64,000 nt of DNA from Bacteroidetes bacterium GWE2_42_24 (GTDB lineage Bacteria; Bacteroidota; Bacteroidia; Bacteroidales; TTA-H9): positions 1 through 64,000 of the forward strand of contig MEOA01000023.1 in assembly GCA_001768515.1 (NCBI GenBank), in the 5' to 3' direction. This document shows positions 17,486 through 26,884 of this stretch, piece after piece (position 1 is the first letter of the stretch; each line of letters opens with the position of its first letter). The notes beneath the pieces were generated by a model. That model had not been told where the DNA came from. It saw nothing but the letters and a program-made list of their open reading frames with translations, and did not search any database. The position numbers and the translations under genes were made by a program.

Positions 17486-17920
17486 CAATTCTGAGTATAA
17501 CTGATCGTCCTGTGCCGCAGGCGGCAGAATTGATATAACTCCATGATCCGGAAGCATTTCTTAATTAGTTGTTTGGTCAAACCAGACGTTATTGGTTTGA
17601 TAAGTATAATTTTCTGTATAAAAGTCAGGGTTAACTTCGCTGGCATCCGCTTCTAAAGTAGGCCGGCCAGACTAGCGGCTATAGGATAAACCGCTTATTC
17701 CACTTTTTGACTTGTACCGGAATTCGTATTGTAAATATTGCTTTACCAGATCTTTAAATGATGATTTCAAAAGGACCCACTGAAGTTCTGCGGAAAATAA
17801 GCCTTCGCTAATCTCAGGCTATGTTTTGATTTTTATTCTTTGGGTTAATGTTAACAACTGACAAATAACTACTTAAACAATATATACATATATACAATTC
17901 CCTACTGAGACAAAAATATA

Positions 17921-17928
17921 TATATTTG
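17921..17928 (+). promoter_or_regulatory. Putative -7 element of the radical-SAM array
   Basis: TATATTTG lies 18 bases before the GTG start at 17947. Confidence 0.55.
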
Positions 17929-17946
17929 CAAGTAACATTGAATTAA

Positions 17947-19305
17947 GTGAAGACACATAGATTACTACTGGTAAATCCAGCCAATACATGGCGACGGGGT
18001 TTTCTTCTGAGAAATGAGTCAAGGCAGGCACCTCTGGGCCTGGGAATTGTAGCAGCGCTGACGCCTTCAGAATGGAAAATAAAGATCATTGACGAAAATT
18101 TTCGGAAATTTAGGTTTCAGGAGGCCGATTTTGTCGGTATCACCTCATTCACCTCGACCATTGCCAGAGCTTATGAAATAGCCGATATATATCGAAGCAA
18201 AGGAATTCCGGTAGTTATTGGAGGCATACATGCCTCGGCCATGCCAGACGAGGCAGCTCTGCACTGCGATGCAGTTATCGTAGGTGAAGCTGAAACAACA
18301 TGGCCTCAGGTAATTGCAGATTTCAGGGCAGGCAACCTTCAGAAAATATACAGGGGTTCATACGGCGACATGAAGCAATCGCCGCGTCCCCGGCATGATT
18401 TGTTTCACCCGGGATATTATTTTGCTTCGGTACAGACATCGCGTGGCTGCCCCATGGACTGTGAATTCTGTTCTGTACCAGCCTTCAACGGCCACAAGTA
18501 CAGACTCCGTGATGTGAATGAGATACTGGATGAACTTGAATCGCTGCCCCATAAATTAATTTACTTAGTTGATGACAATATCATTGGTTATGGGACGGCT
18601 GCAGAAGCGCATGCCAGGACATTGTTTGAAGGGATGATTGCCCGTGGGCTGAAAAAGGAGTGGTTTGCCCAGACATCACTGAACATTGCCGAGAAACCTG
18701 ATCTGCTGCATTTGGCGGCCAGAGCAGGCTGCAGGATGATGCTCATCGGTATCGAAGCCGAAAAGCCGGCTCAGCTAAAAGATGTCAACAAGAAGCTCAA
18801 CCTTAAAATGGGGATCGATGTGTATGCGAAGTCCTTCCGCGCCATCCACAAGGCAGGAATTGCCATACTGGGAGCCTTTATCTATGGGCTTGACAGCGAT
18901 ACGGCAGACGATGTACGCCAACGAACTACGTATATTAAACGAAGCAGTGTTGATGTAACACAAGCCAGCATCCTGACCCCTCTGCCGGGCACCCGCCTCT
19001 TTGAAACCATGAAGAATACCGACCGGTTTTTGGTGAGTAAATTTCCGGAAGGATGGCAGCATTTTCACTTCACCGATGTAATTTTCAAACCTGCGCTTAT
19101 GACGCCCGCTGAACTGGCACAGGTAGTGACCGAATCGTACGACCGACTGTTTACCATGTCCTATCTGCGCTTCAGTTTTCTGCGCACATGGTGGAACACC
19201 CGCAACCTGAGAACAGCAGTTTGGGCATGGAACTCTAACCTGAACTATCGCAGCATAGCGAGAGAAAAACATATTTGCAGTGACTACTCACAGAATTCTG
19301 AATAA
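17947..19305 (+). CDS. B12-binding-domain radical SAM protein 1 (HpnP-like architecture)
   Basis: 452 residues starting at GTG, the only start after the in-frame TAA. Residues 1-130 form a Rossmann-type B12-binding domain (IDENFRKF, GITSF, IGGIHAS, VGEAE) without the DxHxxG motif. The radical-SAM core follows, with the 4Fe-4S cysteines Cys168, Cys172 and Cys175 in RGCPMDCEFC, then VDDNIIG, NIAEKPDLL and GIEAE. The C-terminal part resembles DUF4070. Segment order and several motifs match the hopanoid C-2 methylase HpnP and related lipid-acting enzymes. The substrate is unknown: methylation or C-C bond formation at an unactivated carbon is plausible. It ends overlapping the next gene by one base. 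Confidence 0.82.
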   Translation: MKTHRLLLVNPANTWRRGFLLRNESRQAPLGLGIVAALTPSEWKIKIIDENFRKFRFQEADFVGITSFTSTIARAYEIADIYRSKGIPVVIGGIHASAMPDEAALHCDAVIVGEAETTWPQVIADFRAGNLQKIYRGSYGDMKQSPRPRHDLFHPGYYFASVQTSRGCPMDCEFCSVPAFNGHKYRLRDVNEILDELESLPHKLIYLVDDNIIGYGTAAEAHARTLFEGMIARGLKKEWFAQTSLNIAEKPDLLHLAARAGCRMMLIGIEAEKPAQLKDVNKKLNLKMGIDVYAKSFRAIHKAGIAILGAFIYGLDSDTADDVRQRTTYIKRSSVDVTQASILTPLPGTRLFETMKNTDRFLVSKFPEGWQHFHFTDVIFKPALMTPAELAQVVTESYDRLFTMSYLRFSFLRTWWNTRNLRTAVWAWNSNLNYRSIAREKHICSDYSQNSE

Positions 19306-20651
19306 TGAGTCAACAAAAGACCTATACGCTTCTGCTGGTATACCCGGCAAATCAACTCAGGCAGGGATTTCTTGTTAACCGTGATACCCGTTATCAGCCA
19401 TTGGCGCTGGGTATTCTGGCAGCATTGACCCCATCAAACTGGAAAATTAAACTCATTGATGAAAACTTCAGGAGATGGAGGTATTATGATGCAGACCTTG
19501 TTGCTTTGACTTCTTTTACATCGAGCGTAACAAGGGCTTATCAGATAGCAGGGGAATACAGGAAAAAAGGTATTCCGACTGTTATTGGTGGCATCCATGC
19601 CTCGATGATGCCTGATGAAGCCGCACAATATGTCGATGTTGTAGTAACAGGTGAAGCAGAGGGTGTATGGCCGAAACTCATTACAGACTTCGAAAACGGG
19701 ACATTGCAGAAGCGTTATGACAGCATCCTGAGCCCAATCATCCATTCTCCCAAACCGAGGCGTGATCTCTTCCACCCGGGTTATATTTTTGCCTCTATTC
19801 AAACAACAAGAGGTTGCCCGATGGATTGCTCATTTTGTTCGGTAACGGCTTTCAACGGGCGACATTACCGTTTTCGTCCTATCGATGAGGTATTGGATGA
19901 GTTTGAAGAGATACCGCAACAATATGTTTTTATCTTAGATGACAACATCGTTGGGTATAATACCGAGGCACGCGAAAGAGCAAAGGAGTTGTTTCGTGGG
20001 ATCATAAAAAGGGGTATAAAAAAGACATGGATATCGCAGGCCAGCATCAACTTTGCCGATGATGAGGAAGTATTGCAGCTGGCAGCAGCATCAGGGTGCC
20101 GGATGATCTTCCTGGGAATTGAGACCGAAGGGATTGAACAGCTTCAGGAGGCAGGCAAAAAGCTGAACCTGAAACGTGGTGCAGATTCCTACAATGACAC
20201 TTTTAAGGCCATCAGGCGCCATGGTATTGCAGTGATTGCAGGTTTTATCTTCGGATTTGATCATGACGATGAAGAAGCCATTAAACGCAGGGTAAAATAT
20301 ATCAGGAACTGTCAGGCTGATTCAATCCAGACAACATTGCTGACACCCCTTCCGGGGACCCGGCTCTTCAACAAATTCCGCGAAGAAGGACGTCTTCGTA
20401 TGGATAACTTTCCAGAAGACTGGCAACGCTATGACTATGCTGACATGACTTTCAATCCCACACAGATGGATGGGGATGCATTTATGTACGTGATGGAAAA
20501 AGCTTTTACAAGGATTTACAGTCCGCTCCATATTATCCGTCGGTTCTTCCGCACACTGACCGGAACCCGTAACCTGATGACGGCCTTCTGGTCATATCGC
20601 AGTAACCACAACTACAGAAATATGGCTGCCTGCAGTTTTAAAAAGCTCTGA
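19305..20651 (+). CDS. B12-binding-domain radical SAM protein 2 (paralogue)
   Basis: 448 residues. The cluster-binding cysteines are Cys171, Cys175 and Cys178 in RGCPMDCSFCSV. The N-terminal B12-binding domain has IDENFRRWRYY and IGGIHASMMPDEA. Core motifs are LDDNIVGYN, FLGIETEGIEQL and FIFGFDHDDEEA. It is closer to protein 3 than to protein 1: both have NGRHYRFRPI and FADDEE. Its ATG overlaps the preceding stop (TAATG), and the next gene starts 2 bases after its stop, so the three are co-translated. Confidence 0.82.
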   Translation: MSQQKTYTLLLVYPANQLRQGFLVNRDTRYQPLALGILAALTPSNWKIKLIDENFRRWRYYDADLVALTSFTSSVTRAYQIAGEYRKKGIPTVIGGIHASMMPDEAAQYVDVVVTGEAEGVWPKLITDFENGTLQKRYDSILSPIIHSPKPRRDLFHPGYIFASIQTTRGCPMDCSFCSVTAFNGRHYRFRPIDEVLDEFEEIPQQYVFILDDNIVGYNTEARERAKELFRGIIKRGIKKTWISQASINFADDEEVLQLAAASGCRMIFLGIETEGIEQLQEAGKKLNLKRGADSYNDTFKAIRRHGIAVIAGFIFGFDHDDEEAIKRRVKYIRNCQADSIQTTLLTPLPGTRLFNKFREEGRLRMDNFPEDWQRYDYADMTFNPTQMDGDAFMYVMEKAFTRIYSPLHIIRRFFRTLTGTRNLMTAFWSYRSNHNYRNMAACSFKKL

Positions 20652-20653
20652 CT

Positions 20654-22009
20654 ATGAACCATGACCAGCGTAGAACATTGCTGCTCATTAACCCGGTAAG
20701 TCAGTTAAGAACAGGCTTTCTGATGAACAGGGCAACCAAATGTCAGCCACTCTCTTTAGGTATCATTGCCGGACTGACACCTCAGGAATGGAAGGTAAAA
20801 ATCATCGATGAGAATTTCAGACAATTTAGGTACTATGAGGCTGATCTGGTTGGAATCACCAGCTTCACTGCAACGGCGACCCGTGCATATGAATTGGCAG
20901 GCATTTACCGGGCAAAGGGGATCCCCGTGGTAATGGGAGGAATCCATGCGACCATGGTACCCGATGAGGCCGGGCAATATTGTGATTCGGTGGTTATGGG
21001 AGAAGCTGAATCGATCTGGCAACAGGTGCTGGAGGATTTTGAATCAGGAAGCCTGAAGAAACAATACAGGGGAACCTTCACCGATCTGATTCATCAACCC
21101 CTCCCCCGGCGTGAATTGTTCCACCCGGGATATATCGCTGCTTCGATTCAGACCTCCAGAGGATGCCCGATGGATTGCTCATTCTGCAGCGTATCGGCCT
21201 TTAATGGACGACACTACCGGTTCCGCCCGATTAATGAAGTACTCGATGAGTTAGAACAAGTTTCCAACAATTATGTTTTTTTTGTCGACGATAACATTGT
21301 CGGGCACAACACATCTGCCCGGGAGAGAGCCAAAGAACTATTCACGGGTATCATTGAAAGAGGTATTAAGAAACACTGGATATCTCAGGCATCACTCAAC
21401 TTTGCCGATGACGAGGAACTTCTGAAACTGGCAGCCAGGAGCGGTTGCAGCATGATCTTCCTTGGTGTTGAAACCGAAGGTATTGAACAATTGGCCGAAG
21501 CAGGCAAGAAACTCAACCTGCATATGGTTAAAGATGAAACCTACAATCAGGTTTTCAATCGGATCAGGAAGCATGGCATCGGTGTAATCGGTGGCTTTAT
21601 TTTTGGATTTGACCACGATACCCCACAGAATTTGCTGAACCGGGCACGTTTCATTAGAAAGAGTCATGTAGATTCCATTCAGGTATCAGTACTCACACCA
21701 CTACCAGGGACAAGGTTATTTGAAGAATTACGCGAAGCAGGACGCCTGACCCACACTAACCTTCCCGCTGATTGGGAACGTTATGACTACTATGAACCTG
21801 TTTTTAAACTCAACAATATGTCGGCCGAGACTTTTGACCATTACCGTAGCATGGCATGGAACAGTATTTTTTCATGGCCGCAGATGGTCAGCCGGTTATT
21901 CAGAACGCTTCTGTCCAACCGCAATCTAAAGAATACCTCTATTGTCTGGTTAAACTTATACCATTACCGCAGGATCTTCCTGTTGGGATGGAAACGACCG
22001 TACAATTAA
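20654..22009 (+). CDS. B12-binding-domain radical SAM protein 3 (paralogue)
   Basis: 451 residues with the same layout: B12-binding fold (IDENFRQFRYY, MGGIHAT), cysteines Cys171, Cys175 and Cys178 in RGCPMDCSFCSV, VDDNIVGHN, GVETEGIEQL, and TPLPGTRLFEEL near the C-terminal domain. All three copies keep the cluster cysteines and the VDDN segment, so none looks inactive. Divergence between copies suggests different positions or substrates rather than simple dosage. A strong bidirectional terminator follows. Confidence 0.82.
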   Translation: MNHDQRRTLLLINPVSQLRTGFLMNRATKCQPLSLGIIAGLTPQEWKVKIIDENFRQFRYYEADLVGITSFTATATRAYELAGIYRAKGIPVVMGGIHATMVPDEAGQYCDSVVMGEAESIWQQVLEDFESGSLKKQYRGTFTDLIHQPLPRRELFHPGYIAASIQTSRGCPMDCSFCSVSAFNGRHYRFRPINEVLDELEQVSNNYVFFVDDNIVGHNTSARERAKELFTGIIERGIKKHWISQASLNFADDEELLKLAARSGCSMIFLGVETEGIEQLAEAGKKLNLHMVKDETYNQVFNRIRKHGIGVIGGFIFGFDHDTPQNLLNRARFIRKSHVDSIQVSVLTPLPGTRLFEELREAGRLTHTNLPADWERYDYYEPVFKLNNMSAETFDHYRSMAWNSIFSWPQMVSRLFRTLLSNRNLKNTSIVWLNLYHYRRIFLLGWKRPYN

Positions 22010-22090
22010 ACGAAAATCCCTTCTGGTATAACATCCGCTACGACTTGTCTGACAGAACTACAGATTAACTGAAATGCGCAGCAATAAAAA

Positions 22091-22111
22091 AAGCCACACT
22101 TCGTGTGGCTT
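22091..22111. terminator. Bidirectional terminator between radical-SAM array and gatD
   Basis: A perfect 9-bp stem AAGCCACAC/GTGTGGCTT with loop TTC. It is followed by CATTTTT on the plus strand and by TTTTTTATTGC on the minus strand, and lies between the convergent genes ending at 22009 and 22142. Confidence 0.88.
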
Positions 22112-22141
22112 CATTTTTATAATTGACCGTACTAAGTGTTT

Positions 22142-23527
22142 CTATTTATGTACTTTCTTAATAAACTCTTCAACTTCAGGCACACCACCCTGATAAACGA
22201 GGTAACCATTATAAGGTTCGCGTTCGGTTATTTCATCATTCACCGGGGTAAGCATCAGACGGTTTACTTCTGTGGGGTCTTCAGTCTGCCCAAGCACCCA
22301 GCTTAGTTTGATATAGGCCACCTCAGGCAGCATATTGCCAAGAGGAATAATGCCTTTGGCCATCATGTCGCGTCCGGTATCATACACAAACATGTGGGCG
22401 TAGCCCCATATTGTCTGTACTGTCATAAACATGTGTACTCCTTTGGCATGAGCACGTTCAATGGCAGGATAGAGTTCCTTGTTAACATGCCCGAGACCAG
22501 TACCAACAATGATGATTCCCTTGTACCCCATATCAACCATACCATCAATAATGTCGGGTTTCATGGCCGGGTAATAATACAGCATTGTAACGCTATCGCT
22601 GAAATATGGCTTAATCACAACATTGCGATCCTTCCGTCGGTGGTTATACTCCGTCTTGATGGGTGTTACCCCTTTACGGGTGACCATGGCCACAGGTGTG
22701 TCACCAATGGTGCGGAAAGTACTGCGGTAGGATGAATGCATCTTACGGACACGTGTCCCTTTGTGCAGCAGACCATATTCGTCACTGGTAGGGCCGAACA
22801 TACAAATCATCACCTCGGCGATATCACCATGACCGGCAGCAGTCATTGCATGCATCAGGTTGAGTGCTGCATCAGAACTCGGACGGTCAGACGAACGCTG
22901 CGAACCCACCAGAACAATGGGCACAGGAGAATTCTGAACCATAAACGAAAGAGCAGCACCAGTATGTGACAGGGTATCAGTACCGTGTCCGATGACGATA
23001 CCATCGATTCCTTTCTCAATCTCTTTACCGATGGCCTGAGCGAGTCCGATATACTGCCGGGGGCCCATGTTTTCACTGAAAACGGCAAACAGTTTTTCGG
23101 TTTCCAGGTTACAGATGTCGGCCAATTCAGGCACAGCCCCATAGAGTTCCCCGGGTGAGAAAGCAGGAATCACAGCACCCGTCCGGTAATCAAGTCTGGA
23201 GGCAATAGTTCCGCCTGTTCCGAGAAGTTTAACGCGGGGAAGGCCGGGTGTTACCGGGAATTGTTTTTCCGGAATCTTATAATTTGCTTTCTTATAACCA
23301 ACCTCCTTCATCGAGGTAACGGTGTCGGTATCAATGCCTATGTTATAGCCCGTAATAATTTTCATCACGATGTGGTGATCATCATCGTTTTCGGAGCGTG
23401 GTAATACGGTACCACTAAAGTTTCCACGGGTGGTTTCAACTTCGGCCTGGCCCCATACCCTAACATTGTATTGTTTAAGGAGTTCGAGGGCATGGCCCTT
23501 ATAACCCTGGAAAAAATCTTCGTTCAT
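22142..23527 (-). CDS. gatD: Glu-tRNA(Gln) amidotransferase subunit D, archaeal type
   Basis: 461 residues. The N-terminal small beta domain has ETTRGNFSGTVLPRSE and HHIVMKIITGYNIGI, which is characteristic of GatD and absent from plain asparaginases. An L-asparaginase-like amidase domain follows with LGTGGTIAS (nucleophile Thr), IGHGTDTLSHT and VGSQRSSDRPSSDAALNL. GatD releases ammonia from Asn or Gln and passes it to GatE, which converts Glu-tRNA(Gln) to Gln-tRNA(Gln). The gatE gene lies in the same operon, with one gene between. Asparaginase would be the common mis-annotation. In textbooks GatDE is confined to archaea. Confidence 0.92.
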   Translation of the reverse strand: MNEDFFQGYKGHALELLKQYNVRVWGQAEVETTRGNFSGTVLPRSENDDDHHIVMKIITGYNIGIDTDTVTSMKEVGYKKANYKIPEKQFPVTPGLPRVKLLGTGGTIASRLDYRTGAVIPAFSPGELYGAVPELADICNLETEKLFAVFSENMGPRQYIGLAQAIGKEIEKGIDGIVIGHGTDTLSHTGAALSFMVQNSPVPIVLVGSQRSSDRPSSDAALNLMHAMTAAGHGDIAEVMICMFGPTSDEYGLLHKGTRVRKMHSSYRSTFRTIGDTPVAMVTRKGVTPIKTEYNHRRKDRNVVIKPYFSDSVTMLYYYPAMKPDIIDGMVDMGYKGIIIVGTGLGHVNKELYPAIERAHAKGVHMFMTVQTIWGYAHMFVYDTGRDMMAKGIIPLGNMLPEVAYIKLSWVLGQTEDPTEVNRLMLTPVNDEITEREPYNGYLVYQGGVPEVEEFIKKVHK

Positions 23528-23561
23528 GGTGATTTGGTTTGTATAGGATGCGGTGTGATGT

Positions 23562-24170
23562 TTAACTTCTATATTTACCGGCAGTTACCATTTCAATGGT
23601 TTTCGCGATACGATCCTGCCGTGTGGAGTCCTTCCTGGCCTCATTAATCCAGTTAATAAATTCTTTGCAATGCGTATATGCCAGATTGGCAAACACATCC
23701 TGCAATCCGTTTGACTGAAGGGCATTGATCAGGTCATCGGGAACCACAAGTTCAGCCTGAGGTTTATGGCCTGTATGTGGCGTAACACCAGGGCGAAACC
23801 TTACAGAGGACCAGTCATCATCTATTGCCACCTGAGCAACAGGCCTGAGACCCAATTTGTAGACTACCTGCCAGCCATTATCACGATGCAGATCAGAAAT
23901 AAGTGATGAGGTTTTTTTGGGGTAAGCTATCCAGAGAAGACCATCGGGTTCGATGGTACGCGTAAAGGAAGCAGCATAACTTGCCAACTCGGCTGAATTT
24001 ACAGCAAAGAGAATTCCTGCCGGAAAGGAATGCCCGGGAACCGAGGAGGGCGTATCGATGCAAGTAATCTCCGGACCAAATGGCCTGATGTGTGCAGGTG
24101 CATTTACCACCAGTACCGCCATTTCCGGCATCACTTTCATCTTTGAAAATATAGCTTCCCAGTTAACCAT
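23562..24170 (-). CDS. YdeI/OmpD-associated-type protein with DUF3052-like N terminus
   Basis: 202 residues. The C-terminal 65 match the YdeI/OmpD-associated family: VPDDLINALQSN, FANLAYTHCKEFINWINEARK, RQDRIAKTIEMVTAGK. The N-terminal half (FSRTIEP-like region with FTRTIEPDGLLWIAYPKK) resembles DUF3052. Function is unknown in both families. It starts one base after the gatE stop and ends 34 bases before gatD, so it is embedded in the gatE-gatD operon. A direct role in amidotransferase function is not implied by the family. Confidence 0.72.
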   Translation of the reverse strand: MVNWEAIFSKMKVMPEMAVLVVNAPAHIRPFGPEITCIDTPSSVPGHSFPAGILFAVNSAELASYAASFTRTIEPDGLLWIAYPKKTSSLISDLHRDNGWQVVYKLGLRPVAQVAIDDDWSSVRFRPGVTPHTGHKPQAELVVPDDLINALQSNGLQDVFANLAYTHCKEFINWINEARKDSTRQDRIAKTIEMVTAGKYRS

Positions 24171-24171
24171 G

Positions 24172-26193
24172 TCAGGCGATCAGCTTTTCAATTTCAGCAT
24201 TCAGATCGGTCAGTGAAAGGTTTCCTGTAGCACCGGCCTGTAATTGTCCCATGATCCAGTTGGCCCTGTTGGGGCGTGTATCATGGAAGCAGATCTCGCT
24301 GAATTTCTTCATCAGGAAAGGAACCCGTCCGATAATCTCATCATGTGTCAGCCGCTTGAATTCGATAGTTGTAAGAACCGAATCAAAATCCATGCTGGGA
24401 TGTTGATAAACCACTGGCATCATACGACGGGCTAAACGGGCTTCGAGTTTATTATTTCTTATATATTTCAGCATGTCATAAACGCGATCATAACTAAAAT
24501 CAGTATTTGATTCATATTGCCCTTCGACCCGCTTAAGGGTATGCCCGATCAGTGTTCCCACGTAACGCGGAGTAAAGCTCAGATCGTTAATAATCCGTTC
24601 AATCAATCCGTAAAGATTCTTTTTGAATATAAATGTGTATGTATCTTCTGGGATTCCCCATTCTTTCATACGGTGATAACGGGTAATAACCTCCTCGGGT
24701 ACTTCGGTTCGCAACCTTTGGATATAATCATCTTTAAGCGAAATGGGAGCTGAATCAGTATCAGGATACATCCGGTCAGCCCCGGGGAGAACACGTTCAA
24801 AGATGGTAGTACCATTTTCCAACGACTTACGCGTTTCACCAGGGACGCCGTCGAAGGCCATGAGACAGCGTTCCTCTATGGTCTCAAGAGCTGTGGGGAC
24901 ATCGTCCTCTGCGCTCCAGAAGATAAGCTGGGCGTCGTTTTCCCCGGCACCAAGTGCCTGGGAAATGCGGGCAAATTCATCGGCACTCACCACAGAAATG
25001 AGGTCTTCACTTGTAACAAGGTTAGGCTTCTCAATACAGGCAATAACCTTTAAACGATCCGAGAGTTCATTGGCAAAACACATTCCCGGCTGGGTGAAAT
25101 GAGAAACCAATCCGCGGAAACCAGGCAGGTTCACAGCCACGATGCGATGCTTCAGATCACGGGCTCCTACCAGCGGTTCATAATCAAACTTATAATCGAA
25201 GAAATTGAGCCTCTTATGACTAATCTTCCAATCCTCCTTACGGGTACGCTGACGAAGTTTATCGCGAAGCAACAGCAATGACCATTGACGGAAGCACTCA
25301 TTGTGTGTGAGCTCGGGAATCCAGCGGGTGTGCGCTACCCCTTTAATTTCAACGCGGAAACCTCCACGACAACTCACGTTTACGTCTTCCCGCCCTGCAC
25401 CAATTCCTGTACGAACAAGCCCTGTGCTTCGATTCAGAAAACGAATGTAATCGCAGGCCTCCTTTACTTCGTCAGGATTCACCATGTCGGGGTATGTCAC
25501 CGTCTCAATGAGTGGCATCCCGAGGCGGTCGGTTTTGTATGTACGGTAATGTCCGATATCACTGATCTCACGACATGAGTCTTCTTCGAGGCTCAACTGA
25601 ATAAGTCTGACTTTTTTATGTTTCAATGGAATCTCACCTTCAACCCCGATGATGGCAGTACGCTGGAAACCGGTAGGAATGCTACCGTCTAAATACTGCT
25701 TGCGGGTGATGTGAACTTCGCCCACAATATTGAATTTCGAGAGCAACGAAATCCTGAGTGCAATATCCAGCGCCTGACGGTTCAGGGGGAATGGAGGAGT
25801 ATCGTCAACTTCATAAGTACAGGTAGTGCGGTGCTTTACCCTGTAAATAATATTCTTGCGAGTCTTAAACTCCATAAGGGCCGTGCCATCATATTCACCC
25901 AACTCACTAAGCGTAGGGCGCATGTGGCGTATTAATTCCGCATCGAAATCGTCGTGGGCATGAAAGATACCCGCCGGACAATTACAGAAAAGCTTCTTTT
26001 GGGTGAGAAGTTGCTGATGAACTTCAAGCCCCGACATGAAACCTATCCGGTCGTAATCGGCCTGGTTCGCTTGTTGACGGGGAATGTATCCGGCCTGACG
26101 GAGTGTTTCTTCGTAATTGGCCCGGGCGTCGATTGGCTTTGACTTCAATCCGTTACGATTTTGATCTTCAGCCTGATTTCGCTGCTTGCTCAT
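24172..26193 (-). CDS. gatE: Glu-tRNA(Gln) amidotransferase subunit E, archaeal type
   Basis: 673 residues. The GatB/GatE kinase cradle shows GLEVHQQL, FCNCPAG, KQYLDGSIPTGFQRT, LEEDSCR, LGMPLIET and GREDVNVS. The long middle part (about 270-480) with LKHRIVAVNLPGF and VSADEFARI fits the GAD/AspRS-like insertion specific to GatE. The helical and tail domains end GNLSLTDLNAEIEKLI. Length and insertion separate it from bacterial GatB (about 480 residues). It activates Glu-tRNA(Gln) with ATP and uses ammonia from GatD. First gene of the operon, with a promoter element 38 bases upstream. Confidence 0.93.
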   Translation of the reverse strand: MSKQRNQAEDQNRNGLKSKPIDARANYEETLRQAGYIPRQQANQADYDRIGFMSGLEVHQQLLTQKKLFCNCPAGIFHAHDDFDAELIRHMRPTLSELGEYDGTALMEFKTRKNIIYRVKHRTTCTYEVDDTPPFPLNRQALDIALRISLLSKFNIVGEVHITRKQYLDGSIPTGFQRTAIIGVEGEIPLKHKKVRLIQLSLEEDSCREISDIGHYRTYKTDRLGMPLIETVTYPDMVNPDEVKEACDYIRFLNRSTGLVRTGIGAGREDVNVSCRGGFRVEIKGVAHTRWIPELTHNECFRQWSLLLLRDKLRQRTRKEDWKISHKRLNFFDYKFDYEPLVGARDLKHRIVAVNLPGFRGLVSHFTQPGMCFANELSDRLKVIACIEKPNLVTSEDLISVVSADEFARISQALGAGENDAQLIFWSAEDDVPTALETIEERCLMAFDGVPGETRKSLENGTTIFERVLPGADRMYPDTDSAPISLKDDYIQRLRTEVPEEVITRYHRMKEWGIPEDTYTFIFKKNLYGLIERIINDLSFTPRYVGTLIGHTLKRVEGQYESNTDFSYDRVYDMLKYIRNNKLEARLARRMMPVVYQHPSMDFDSVLTTIEFKRLTHDEIIGRVPFLMKKFSEICFHDTRPNRANWIMGQLQAGATGNLSLTDLNAEIEKLIA

Positions 26194-26230
26194 ATTGATT
26201 GGTGATTTAACATAGCCTTAATATCGTCGC

Positions 26231-26238
26231 CAAAAGTA
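26231..26238 (-). promoter_or_regulatory. Putative -7 element of the gatE operon
   Basis: The minus strand reads TACTTTTG, 37 bases before ATG 26193. Confidence 0.55.
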
Positions 26239-26350
26239 TGGATTTTTTTGGTTACTCTCATCAGGCTGCACGGGATTTCAACGGCGGAAGCCCGGAATAT
26301 CCTGACTTGTACGATAAGTCAAGTTATGCTGATCAGCAAAAATAGTTGGC

Positions 26351-26358
26351 TAACTTTG
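26351..26358 (+). promoter_or_regulatory. Putative -7 element before the GNAT gene at 26378
   Basis: TAACTTTG lies 19 bases before ATG 26378. Confidence 0.55.
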
Positions 26359-26377
26359 TGTTTCGAAACTCAACCTC

Positions 26378-26884
26378 ATGATTGAAACGCTTCGCCTCAT
26401 TATTCTGCCGCTTAACTACAGCCAATTAATTAAATACCTGAGTTGCGATGGTTCTCTCGAAGAAGAACTTAAACTAAACCGATCGCAAGGCAGCATTTCG
26501 CCTGATCTCTCAGATGCACTAACGCTGAATATCCTCCCTGCCATGGAGGCACCCGGGACCAATGATCTGTATTATACATTGTGGACCATTATTGATAAAC
26601 GAAAAAAAATCATGGTGGGCGACCTGTGTTTCATGGGACCTCCAACGCCGGAGGGAGAAATTGTGCTTGGTTATGGCACCTATGAAAATTACCGTAATCA
26701 GGGTTACATGTTTGAAGCGATAGGAGCAATAACGAATTGGGCACTCTCTCAGGAAGCTATAACTACCGTACTGGCAGAAACAGAACCGGCTAATTCGGCA
26801 TCATGGCACTTATTGCAAAAAAACGGATTCAAAAAGGTGGAAACACCGGGCGAGTTTCTGCTATGGCGATACGATAAAAACTAA
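26378..26884 (+). CDS. GNAT-family acetyltransferase, RimJ/RimL-like
   Basis: 168 residues beginning METLRL-like (MIETLRLIILPL), as in ribosomal-protein acetyltransferases. Motif A region is YGTYENYRNQGYMFEAIGAI, and near the C terminus is ETEPANSASWHLLQKNGFKKV, the N/AxxS-x6-GF signature. It probably acetylates a protein N terminus or a small amine. It is transcribed alone, opposite to the gatE operon. Confidence 0.85.
   Translation: MIETLRLIILPLNYSQLIKYLSCDGSLEEELKLNRSQGSISPDLSDALTLNILPAMEAPGTNDLYYTLWTIIDKRKKIMVGDLCFMGPPTPEGEIVLGYGTYENYRNQGYMFEAIGAITNWALSQEAITTVLAETEPANSASWHLLQKNGFKKVETPGEFLLWRYDKN

Larger units (their letters stand above)
16326..17946. other. 1.6-kb gene-free, decayed spacer
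   Basis: No intact gene. It holds a minus-strand pseudogene remnant (16710-16980), copy A of a dispersed repeat (17074-17485), and the promoter of the radical-SAM array at its right end. I looked for a cobalamin riboswitch before the radical-SAM genes and saw no B12-box-like sequence. Confidence 0.6.

Noticed and set aside
17486-17946. Possible cobalamin riboswitch ahead of the B12-binding radical-SAM genes
   Set aside because: No B12-box-like sequence or suitable long-range stems seen by eye; a covariance-model search would decide.
17947-22009. Three radical-SAM copies as an assembly duplication
   Set aside because: The copies differ throughout at both base and residue level and have distinct junctions, so they are true paralogues.
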